Below are positions 11,976-23,400 of a stretch of DNA of 64,000 nucleotides, piece after piece. The notes beneath the pieces are model-generated. The model did not search any database. It saw only the letters and a program-made list of their open reading frames with translations, and had not been told where the DNA came from. Origin of the DNA: Mytilus trossulus (Eukaryota; Mollusca; Bivalvia; Mytilida; Mytilidae). Location of the stretch: contig NC_086386.1 in the NCBI RefSeq assembly GCF_036588685.1, positions 74,708,682 through 74,772,681 on the forward strand, written 5' to 3'. The translations under genes were made by a program, and so were the position numbers. Every line of letters begins with the position of its first letter. The first letter of the stretch is position 1.

Positions 11976-14578
11976 TTAGCTTAAATGCCCCTGTAACTGT
12001 TAAAGTATGATTTGTGCTTTTCAACTAATATATGACAATTCGTGTAGAACAAATTTTAAAGCCAGAATTCAGGAATCAGAAATCCGATCTGACACCCCTA
12101 TTATAGATTTATTTTATTGTGATAATTAGGTTGGAAAGTTAATGCATTTGCAATATTTCATGATAAGAACAGCTATGTACATGTAATATCAGGACCTCTT
12201 ACCCCCCCCCCCCCCCCGAAATATAAATAGATAAAAGATAAAAAAATAAAAACAATTAGGAAAATATAAATATGAACTTATGTAATGGGTTTCGGGTAAC
12301 GACATTTAGATTCTTACTGAGCCGAGATCAAAATAAATATATTCCAGGTACCGGTACCCGAGAAGGTGCATATGAATATCGATAGAGGTTACGGAATAGC
12401 TTGACGTGTGTGTGTTATATTTGAAACCTCCATCGTTCCACAGGCTATTGCCTTATATAACTATGTACTATGATAACACAAGAGATAGAGAATAGCAAAT
12501 ATTGGGCAGTTATAGGGAATAATTGAGGAAGCATGTATTAAAGAAAAAAAAATTGGCAAAAAAAAAAAATCTAGGATGCTTAGAAATAAATGATAGATAA
12601 TAATAATAGGCAGAAAAATTAAAGAAAAATACAGAAAAAATGAAATCAAATGAAACTAAATTGTCCTGTATATAAGAATAAGTATAAGAATAAGAATACT
12701 TTTAAATTATTAATCCAATTATGGACCCTTGTGGGTTTTAAATTTCATACTATGACACATGTTACAATGATTTGTGTTATATAACAATGAAATAATAAAA
12801 TGAAATCCATGACAATAGAACACTGAACAGTTATTGCATGCACATGGAAGAGAAAGTAATATGGGAGACAATAAATTTCTGTAAGGATTATTATAGAATA
12901 AATCACTTTTGAAAGCAGAAATGGAACTTTCCAGACCCTCACACCAGATTAACCAAGTCAAGCATATGTTTCAAACAGAAAACGAAAGAGGAAGTTTAAA
13001 CCAAGTAATTATAAGCTAACGACGGAGAATTCTGTTGAAAGAAGGTAAACAGTAAGTTGTTGGCCTATATGTTATTATTTATAAGTTAATGGTTATCATA
13101 ATCTACACAAATTCAAATTTTTAAAATTCAAAGTCCAAATAGTTTATCTTTTGAAGTAAAATTTTGAAAATAAAGTTATTTTTAACTTGACATGCTTGAT
13201 TTAAATCAATGAATTTCCAATGTAAGATAATATTTGAATACGTTTTTTTTTTGTGTGCAAATTGTGAACCGAGTGACATTGTCACATTATATTATACATT
13301 ACTGTATAATTTTACATGAGTGTTGCAATTATATATTATGTAGTACATGTACGTATTTTATAATATATCAATTGTAATTTCTGTTTGTACATGCTCCATT
13401 TGGGGTCCTAAATTGGAGTCATAAATACTTGATTTGATTCTGACTGGAGTATCGATGTGAAAGTCATCATTAAAAATAAGGATATAATTCATGCATTTAT
13501 AATTTATATACAGAAAACATAAACTGCCGTTTCAGGAAAAAAACACCATGTATTTATTATGATAAGTATGCGATGTTTAAATATGTAAAAAAAAGCCATA
13601 CAAAGTGGGGAGGGGTCAAACTTCTGAAAGTGGATGACAATTAAGCGTAAAACAAATATAGTCAAATAATTTAGGATACATAGAAGTAAGTCGATCTGCC
13701 ATCTAGCCATCTTTCATTTTCATTGTATTTCCTAATTTCAGTAGCTAATGTGTGCTAACAAACTAGGAGGGGGCAAAACATAGACCTTCTCACCGGTGTA
13801 TCCTTGAAGGGACGAGTATTTAAAGTTGCATGTTACTTTTTGTGATTTGTTTAGCCATGGTGTTGTACGTCAATTTATCTTCTATCTACAAGTTTGGGTG
13901 TCCCTTTGCTATCATTTGCCTCTCTTATAATTTCAACAATTGTTTACACATATTTTATTGATAAGATAAATTGATGAATATAAATGTCAATGTACATGTA
14001 TGTGTATGAGGCTCTAGATGGGGTTAACCGAATAGATAATATTTGGGGATGGGGAATGCAGAATGTAAGGGGCGGGAATAGAGTATTTAAAAAAGGGGAT
14101 TAGAGAATAAATGACAAAAACATGTAAAATATAAAGAAAAGAGAAAAATGAAATAAAAAATACAAAATACAAAATACAAAAATGGAAGCCCCCTTCCCCA
14201 ATTTCGCATGTATGATAAGGCATCATTTTTGCCCCCTTGAAATTCGATTGATCAATTAATAGATAAATGTTAAATGCTATTTTCTATTTCGTGGTGTTAA
14301 AAAATAGATTGCAAGAAAAGACGCCCGACCATAGGCAAGAAAAAATGAAAATGAAAGTGTTAAGGAATAAAAAACACGATCATAAACACATTGAATGTAC
14401 TGAAACACGTTAAAACCTAAACATGTAAAATAAAGTGCACAACAAATGTGCTTAGAATAATAATTCGGATTTAAACACCATGTTTACATGTTTTACATGC
14501 ATGTTCATTCATAATAACTATCAACATAATTACAATTGTCTGAGACTGAGAGTAGAATTATGAGTTTCAGTTTCCCAT
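11976..14578. other. Non-coding stretch between gene A and the foldback element
   Basis: AT-rich, with no exon recognised on either strand. It contains a 16-base C run at 12202-12217 and a diverged Penelope-tail end at about 13790-13930 (AGCCATGGTGTTGTACGTCA then GGGTGTCCCTTTGCTATCAT). The remaining short open frames look like chance. Confidence 0.55.
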
Positions 14579-15072
14579 TTAAGCCCTGACATGAAATTTT
14601 GTCAAATCGCGGGTCATCTGTGTCGTGTGATCGTGTATTTTGAGCATCGTAGCGCTGTCGTGTGTCGTGGGACGAAAATAGGACATGCACCTTTTTTGCT
14701 GTACGATTTTTTTTGTCGTGTCACTGTCTTGTGGCTGTCGTGGGAATGTCTTATCACAGTCGTGGAAATGTCGTGCGATAAACACATTGTCGTGGGTGCC
14801 AACATTTTTATAAAAAAAAAAAAAAAGACCCTCGTGATACAGTCTCGCGAATATAAAATTTCGTACGATACTCGCATAACATTGATTGTTTGTCGTACGA
14901 CAGTGGTTCGTTCGTCGTGCAACATATTTTCGTTTTATTTAGAAGAATACAATTCTGTGGGAATGAACGTTTGAAAAAAATATACCGTCTGCCGTTTAAA
15001 GAGGATAGTTATTCCACCCTTTGCCCTACTAAATAGTCGCCTTGCCGGAATCCAAAAAGAGCAAAATATGTT

Positions 15073-15300
15073 AGCGTGGAATCGAGCACATGAACAGCAT
15101 AGGAACCAGCGAAACGACCGACATTGGTGGGTTAACCATGGATCAAACTGCGCCTGATGTTTGAGCAGTATAGTTGACTGATGCAAGAGTTGAAGCGGGA
15201 ATCTGCTGTTGATTTCGTCGGACTCATGTGGATGGAGCCTGGCATGTTTCAAGAACTTTAGCTGAGAGTCGCCTCTAACATCACTAACCCAATAAATCGG
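15073..15300 (+). pseudogene. Harbinger transposase N-terminal relic
   Basis: In one + frame a basic stretch ends RNDRHWWVNHG (about 15100-15140). After a frame change there is LMQELKRESAVDFVGLMWME, PGMFQEL and, after an in-frame TAG, LRVASNITNP (about 15178-15290). This order (basic WWV-x-HP/NHG block, then LMxEL...F...MxPxMFxEL) matches the N-terminal region of Harbinger transposases. Stops and a frameshift break it and the DDE catalytic part is absent. It ties the foldback element to the superfamily independently of the target duplication. Confidence 0.6.
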
Positions 15301-15702
15301 GTCTTCTTTATATACTAGTAGTTCGGAGTCAAACGGGCGAGTGACCAACGACTGTTTTGCGACAGTCCTACAACAGGGGCACGACAGTGACACCACAGTA
15401 ACACACGCATTCCATGACATGACAACCTAAAAACATAGCCCAAAACAACTCACGATTGTCGTACGACTGTCTCACGACCGAATTGCGACAAACCCACGAC
15501 AGTACAATTACATTTTTTTTGTCGTGTTCCCAACGTAGAATCGTCGTGGACATGTCGTAGCTGATGTGACCACTCAAAATATTATTTTGATCTGCTGTGA
15601 ACGGGGCTTTTTTTGTCGTGCAAAATAATAAAGTGGTCACATCAGCTATGACAGTCAAGGTCGTTAAACACTTCCATATATATATTTATTGAATATATAA
15701 AA

Positions 15703-15865
15703 AAGAAGATGTGGTATGAGTGCCAATGAGACAACTTTCCAAAGACCAAAATGACACAAACATTAACAACTATAGGTCACCGTAAGGCCTTCAACAATGA
15801 ACAAAGCCAATACCGCATAGTCAGCTATAAAAGGCCCCGATAAGACAATGTAAAACAATTTGAAA
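15703..15865 (+). repeat. S-family SINE-like repeat
   Basis: GAAGATGTGGTATGAGTGCC, AATGAGACAAC, GGTCACCGTAAGGCCTTCAAC, AGTCAGCTATAAAAGGCCCC. The same ordered blocks recur through the window (17938, 50240, 58488 and others). It is inserted inside the Harbinger foldback element. Confidence 0.7.
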
Positions 15866-16986
15866 GTTATTTGCCTTTTGCTTTCAATGTTGTTAAGTGT
15901 CATTATAAGTTCGGTCCAAGATAACGACGTTTTTTGTATTAGTTTATATTATAATTGTTCAGCGAATTTAAACCAGATATCCCCGAAAGAAAAAAAATGG
16001 ATGATATTTTGCTCTTGTTGGAGTCCGGCAAGGCGCATTTTCAGCAGGGCCAAACGTAATCGTTCTGGTGGAATAGCCAACTCATTAAACGTCAGACGGT
16101 ATGTTTTCCAAACATTTATTCCCGCCGAATTGTATTCTTCTAAAATAAAACGAAGATATGTTGCACGACGAACGTACCACTGTCGTACAACAGACAATCA
16201 ATGTTGTGCGAGCATCGTACGAAATTTGGTATTGGTGAGACAACCGTAAGACTGTATCACGAATGTACGATTGTTTTGTTCTTGAAATGGTTTATGTTGG
16301 TACCCACGACAATGTGTTTTTCGCACGACAGTCGCACGATTTTGATAAGACACCCACACGACAGCCACAAAAAAGTTACACGACAAAAAAATCGTAGAGA
16401 AAAAAAGGTGCATGTCCAATTTTCGTCCATCTACACACACCAGCGCCATGATGCTCAAAATATCGTGCGACTGTCGTACGACGATCACAGATGACCCGCG
16501 ATTTGAGAAAATTTCATGTCGTGGCGTTGCATAGATGTGTTGTGGGTTCATTGTGACCAGGGCTTTAGTAAATATTCTATAGAATTTATTTGGGTTGTAA
16601 ATTTGTTGAACACATATATGTATGCATTCTAGTAACTAGTCCTTTATTTCTTCGGGCGTTTTCAACTTCCTATTTATAGCTTTTCAGTCTCAAGTTCAAA
16701 AAGCATTTAATTGTTACTAAAGGAAATATATGTTTGCATGGGAAATAAACACATTTTTCATTTAAAAACCAGTTGTTGACATGAAACGGTTATGTTCTCA
16801 TACATTTTATGATGAAACGATACTAAACCTCTAATGATTGTACTTGATTTTCATATGATGGAGACATATTCTTTCAATCAGTTTATTTGAGGTCTGGAGC
16901 TTGCATGTCAGTAACTAGGCTGCTTGTAGTCCTTTGTTGATTGATATACCATTGCCATTTAAATTAGGGTTTTGGTGCTACCTTTT

Positions 16987-17395
16987 CTGGTATGAGACTC
17001 GGACTTCTTTTGAACTGAGTTTTATTGTGCGTATTGCTGTGTGTTTCTTTATTGTATATAGGCTAGAGGTATAGGGGAGGGTTTATATCTCAAAAAACAT
17101 GTTTAACCCCGCCGTATTTTTGCGCCTGTCCCAAGTCACGGGCCTATGACCTTTGTTAGATTTGTATGTTTTTTGTTTAAATTTTAGTTCATTTATATGT
17201 TTTCGTGTGTAATATGATGCCCCTTTTTCACTAAACTGGTACACATTTATATTAAGTGGCCAGCTGAGGCGCACCTTCAGGTGCGTGATTTTCTTTTTGC
17301 GTTGAAGACCCATTGGTTACTTTCGGCTGTTGTCTGCTCTTTGGTTGGGTTGTTTTCTCTTTGAGATGCACCCCATTTTCATTCTCATTCTAATT
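16987..17395 (+). repeat. R-family dispersed repeat, copy 2
   Basis: ACTCGGACTTCTTTTGAACTG, GGCTAGAGGTATAGGGGAGG, GTTTAACCCCGCCGTATTTT, GGCCAGCTGAGGCGCACCTT and TTGAAGACCCATTGGTTAC, as in 8877-9262. It ends about 40 bases before the splice acceptor that precedes the gene B start codon, so it sits in the upstream intron or promoter region. Confidence 0.75.
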
Positions 17396-17475
17396 TAGAA
17401 ATTACAAATAAAGAACCTACTTTACTTTGTCTTTCAGAAGCTTGTGATATCCAATTAAAAAAAGTTTAGGACAAA

Positions 17476-20400
17476 ATGTCGGACGTTACTCATGGTAGAC
17501 TTCTCGTGTGTGCTATAGATTTCGGAACCACGTATTCCGGATATGCCTTTCAGTTAACCTCGGACTTCATCAAAGACCCTTTGAGTAATATAAAAACAAA
17601 CCAAGTATGGAATGCTGGTGCAGCAGCATTGATGTCCCTGAAGGCACCAACATGTCTCCTCCTAAACAAGGACAGAGAATTTGTCGCATTCGGATATGAT
17701 GCAGAGAATCAGTACACTGACCTGGCTCTGGAAAACGAACACAATGACTATCTTTTCTTCAGAAGATTTAAAATGTTACTGCATAGGAATCCGGTAAGTG
17801 GACTATATCAAAAAAGGAAGAGCTGGTATGATTGCAAAATAGATAACTCTCCACAAATTGACCAAAGCCCATACCACAAGTTTTTTTTTTATGTTGCCAT
17901 GATATTGTTGTTGTAAAGCGTGCAACAGTTCAATATAAAAAAAAAGAAGATGTGGTACTCTTGTCAATGCGAAAGCTCTCCATAAGAAACCAAATATCAC
18001 AGAAATTAATAACTAAGAACACCATACGGCCTTTAACAATGCGTAAAACCTTTATGTTTTTGTTTCAATACAACGTCCAAAATTTGTCAGTTAATTAATG
18101 TTAAAAATGATAAACAGTTATGATCTGATCTTTCTTAAAGATGCCTGTATTCAAATCAGAAAATTGGAATAGCTTGAAACTGAAAACTGAAATTAACCCT
18201 TTATAAATTTCGTACATCTGAAGCGTTTTCGGGATTTACCTTCATCCGGAACACTCAAACCCAAGCATTTGAAATACACTTTTGCTTTTGTCTCTTTGAC
18301 ACATTCCCCATCCTACAAAAGACTCATTAGTGGCGCTCGATTTAATATATTAAAAGGCCGAAAGTATAGTAAAAAGTTTAAGAGGAATAAGAATTCAAAA
18401 TTCCTAAAGGTTTTGCCAAATTCATTATCATCTAGATTCTGAGGTATATATAAATAGTTTATTTCTTGGGTTAAAAGTTCCTAGTATTAGTATTGGTAAA
18501 AATTAAGAAACATTCGGAGTTTTATGATAATATAAACGGACCTCAAAGAATAGCAAAACTCATAAATGGTCAAGTTTGTCTTAATGACAGTCTTAGTTTC
18601 TTAGCACTTGAATATAAAATATTTGTTTCATGTAGTCAGTACAGAATCACTAACCACTGAGATAATAATAGCACCAAGGATTAACAGTACGATCTGTGGT
18701 ACATGTATCTTCCCAGTGCTTAGTAAATGAAACAACAGTGTATAACAATTTCAAAAATCATTAAAAAAATCCAAATGATGTTAAAATTAACAAAAATCAC
18801 CTTCGAACATAATAGCAGTCCAAAAAGAAGAAAAAAATACATGCTATATTTATACCCAAAACAAATTTTACTTACTGAGTGCAAACATATTTGTTTTGCA
18901 AAACCGGTATTATTTGTTCTTTATGTTTTATAATTATAGGGTTTAAACAGAGATACAAAGATTGCAGCATCAAATGGAGAAGAGGTCCAAGCGAAAGCAG
19001 TCTTTGGACATGGCATAGATTTTCTTAAAAAACACGCACTAGAGAATTTCAAACGCGCAGGAATGGAGATAGATGAAAATGAAGTCCAATGGGTTATAAC
19101 GGTACCTGCAATTTGGACAGACGCTGCCAAACAGTTCATGAGAGAGGCTGCACAACGTGTAAGTTTAAAAAGGACTACCTTTAAAAAAGATATCCGACGT
19201 ATTCAAATTTGAGTATATGTTTAAAACTATCATTTCGATTTACCATTTAAATAACGTTTCTCTGTTGGTGTTCAGTATTCTCGGTCCTCGTATCTTTCTG
19301 TTCACCAAAACCCCGCGGAAATCTCAAATGCGTAGGTGCGTTCTAAAAGTCATGTACGTTCGTACAACAAAGTTTACATTGAAAATTATATAGTTGTCTC
19401 GAATAAACAGCTGTCATGGATGCAAAGAGCTATTGGAAAAACAATTATTTTAATAAAAATATAAATCTTTGTAAGATCTAGTTCAAATGTTTATCAAAAC
19501 AAAATCACAGAAAGGATTTTCGAGCATGCATAGGCGGATCCAGGAGGGGGGGGGGTAAAATTTGGTTACTTATATAGGGAATCACTGAAGCATGACTGGA
19601 GCGGCCCCCCTTAGGTCAGTCAGAGGGCCACCCTCTTATGGAAAGTGCTGGATCCGCCACTGGCATGCGTATTCTGTTGCCATAGTTAAGCGTCCTTAAG
19701 TTCAAAGGACACAAACCGAAACTATACCGGTTACGTCGGAATAAGAAGATGTGGTATAAGGGTTGTTTCCGACTGTTCCAAGTCAGGAGTCTCTGGCCTT
19801 TGTTAGTCTTGTAAGATTTTTTAATTTTAGTTTCTTATGTATTTTTTAGAATTAAGTATGTCGTTCACTATCACTGAACTTGTATATATTTTTGTTTAGG
19901 GGCAAGCTAAAGCACGCCTCCAGGTGCTCGTGTTTCTCGCTGCATTGAAGACCAATTGGTAGACCTTCGGCTGTTTTGGGCTCTTTGGTTGGATTGTTGT
20001 CTCTTTGACACATTCCCAATTTCCATTCTCAATTTTATAAAATTCATAGAGAGTTGCTTTTCATTTTGAAAACAAAAAATTTAGACTGTAAGATCTTGAT
20101 AAAAATAGCACAACTTACTAGGTTCATTAACAATATTTCATTTTTTTAAATGAAAACCAACAAACAACAGAAACATAGTGATTCGGCAACAAGAAATAAT
20201 TTATATAAATCCGTTTCCCTCAACCCATTTTATGAAATATTCTGCTACAGCTTATATCCCTCAGGTTTTGAAATTCAAAAGAAGAAAACAAATGCAAATA
20301 TAAAGCCTCGGTCACACCTTACCGGATAGCTCGAACGGACACCTAACTGATAACTTTTTAGCTCACCTGGCCCGAAGGGCCGAGTGAGCTTATGCCATCA

Positions 20401-23400
20401 CTTTGCGTCCGTCGTCGTCCGTCGTCTGTCGTCTGTCGTCGTCTGTCGTCGTAAACTATTTCAAGAATCTTCTCCTCTGAAACTACTAGGCCAAATACTT
20501 CCAAATTTTAATTGAATGTGCCTTAGGGTATCTAGTTTATAAATTGTATCCGAAGTTTTGATCTATCAACAAACATGGTCGCCATTGCTAAAAATAGAAC
20601 ATAGGGGTCAAATGCAGTGTTTGGCTTATATCTCAAAAACGAAAGCATTTAGAGCAAGTCTGACAAGGGATAAATCAAATGAGATGAATCAAACAACCCA
20701 TTGTTTGGTTGCTGCCACTTAATTGGCAATTTTAAGGAAATTTTGCAGTTTTTGGTCATTATCTTGAATACTATTATAGATAAAGATAAACTGTAAACAG
20801 CAAAAATGATCAGCAAAATAAGATCTACAAATAAGTTAATATGACCAAAATTGTCATTTGACCCCTTTAGGAGTTAGTGCCCTTTATAGTCCATTTTTAA
20901 CCATTTTTCGTTAATCTTAATTAACTTTTACAAAAATTTTCTCCTCTGAAACTACTCGGCCAAATACTTCCAAACTTTAATTGAATGTTCCTTAGGGTAT
21001 CTAGTTTATAAATTGTATCCGAAGTTTTGATCTATCAACAAACATGGTCGCCATTGCTAAAAATAGAATATAGGGGTCAAATGCAGTTTTTGGCTTATAT
21101 CTCAAAAACGAAAGCATTTAGAGCAAATCTGATATGGGGGTTTAAATGTTCATTAGGTAGAGATCTATCAGCCCTGAAATTTTCAGATGAATCAAACAAC
21201 CCATTGTTGTGTTGCTTCCACTTAATTGGTAATTTTAAGGAAATTTTGCAGTTTTTGGTCATTATCTTGAATATTATTATAGATAAAGATAAACTGTAAA
21301 CAGCAAAAATTATCAGCAAAGTAAGATCTACAAATAAGTTAATATAACCAAAATTTTCAATTGACCCCTTAAGGGGTTATTGTCCTTTAATGACAATTTT
21401 TCACAATTTGTTGATCATATTTGCTAACTTTAAAAAATGTTCTCCTCTAAAACTACTCAACTAAATTCAACCAAACTTCCACTGAATGATCAGTAGGGTG
21501 TATAAAATAAAGTTTGTGTTTTATTTTCTATTTCGTCAAAAAACATGGCCGTCATGGCTAAAAATAGAACATAGGATAAAATGCAGTTTTTGGCTTATAT
21601 CTCAAAAACTCCAGCATTTAGAGCAAATAAGACAAGAAGTTAAAGTATTTATTAGGTCAAGATCTACCTGTCCTGAAATTTTCAGCCGAATTGGGTAACT
21701 AGTTTTTCAGGTATAATGCCCCTGAATTGATGATTTTAAAGAAATTTTGCAGTTTTTGGTTATTACCTTGAATATTATTATGAATACAGATAAACTGTTT
21801 ATAGCAAAAATGTTTTAAGCAAAGTAAGATCTACAAATAAGTCAATTTGACCAAAATTGTCAATTGACCCCTTAAGGAGTAATTGCCCTTTAAAGTTGTT
21901 TTTTTACAATTTGTTCATCATGTTGACTTACTTTAAAAAAATCTTCTCCTTTGAAACTGCTGTATCAATTTCAGCCAAACTTAGGCTAAATGAGTTTCAG
22001 AGTATCTAGTATAAATTTTATATTTTATTTCCCTGTATGTCAAGAAACATAGCTCCTATGGCTAAAATAGAACAGGAGAATTTTTTTTTTTTTTTTTGCT
22101 TTTGAAGAAAATAGGACGATTCAAAGAACATTTAAATAAATTGAAAACCCAAAATAATCATTGATGAGATATTTAACCAAAAAAAATAAGGTGAGCGATT
22201 CAGGCTCTTGAGAGCCTCTTGTTTTCAATCCGTTCATGTCCGTTAGACGTCCGTTCTTATCCGAGCATGTTCAAAACTTTGAACGGATGTCTAACGGATA
22301 AAATGTCCGTTGAATGTCCGTTAGGCGTCCGTTTTGTACGGTACTCGTCCGTTTCGTTTCCGTTTTGTATCCGTTACGTGTCCGTTATACATCCGTTGAA
22401 GGTCTGGAAGATAAATTCACCAACGGACTTCTACCGGACGTTTAACGGATAAAACGGATGTTGAACGGATGAGAAACGGAATCAAACCGGACGTATAACG
22501 GATAAAACGGATGATGAACGGATCTGAAACGGATAAATGCTAATTGAAAATTTCGCGTAAGAAATGCCTGTTATTTGTATGTCAGATTTATTAAGGTTCG
22601 TGAATTCTTATTATTCATAATCGATCTTCGAGTATAGGCATGTCTTCACATTTAAGCAGCTCTTATTCAGGCCATACACTGTCCTTTGGCGGAATTTGGA
22701 AGACCAAACCAAAGCCAGTTACACAGAAACATTTTGACTATTTATGCGATTTACATGTATTATTATTGTCACCTTTGATTTGTCCGTTTATCTTGTTCAT
22801 CCGTTTTATCCGGTACGCTTCCGTTAGGTGTCCGTTTTATGCGGTACTCGTCCGTTGGATGTACGTTCGACATCCGTTCTGTCCGGTACGTTTCCGTTTC
22901 TCGTACGTTGCATATCCGTTGTGTGTCCGTTAAGCCTCGGTCACACCTTACCGGATAGCTCGAACGGACGCCTAACGGATAACTTTTTTTCAATCCGTTC
23001 ATGTCCGTTAGACGTCCGTTCTTATCCGTTAGGCGTCCATCCATATCCGTTGCATGTCCGTAAAGCGTCCGTTTCATCCGTTGACGTCCGTTCTGTCCGG
23101 TGGAAAATTTTGAGCATGTTAAAAACTTTGAACGGACGTCCAACGGATAAAATGTCCGTTGAACGTCCGTTAGGCGTCCGGTAGGCGTCCGTTTTGTACG
23201 GTACCCGTCCGTTTTGTATCCGTTACGTGTCCGTTATGCATCCGTTGGAGATCCGGTAGACCAATTCACCAACGGACGTCTACCGGACGCCCAACGGACG
23301 CCTAACGGATAAAACGGATGTGAAACGGACATTAACGGAAGGATAACGGATAAAACGGATGCCTACCGGATGTAAAACGGACAAATGCCAATTGAAATTT

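Larger units (their letters stand above)
14582..16564. mobile_element. Harbinger-type foldback DNA transposon, non-autonomous
   Basis: Flanking TTA at 14579-14581 and 16565-16567 is the 3-bp TWA target duplication typical of PIF/Harbinger. Ends are AGCCCTG at left and CAGGGCT at right. Left arm 14582 to about 15070 and right arm about 16006-16564 are long inverted copies; for example CAAATCGCGGGTCATCTGTG at left is matched by its complement at 16483-16505. Arms are studded with TCGTG/CACGA words. The middle holds a transposase N-terminal relic (15073-15300) and an inserted SINE-like copy (15703-15865). Open frames across the arms on both strands are by-products of the repeated words. Confidence 0.8.

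Noticed and set aside
14591-16551. Several open frames of 80-160 codons in the 14.6-16.5 kb element
   Set aside because: They mirror each other on the two arms of a foldback element and consist of translations of the TCGTG word; only the transposase relic at 15073-15300 is retained.
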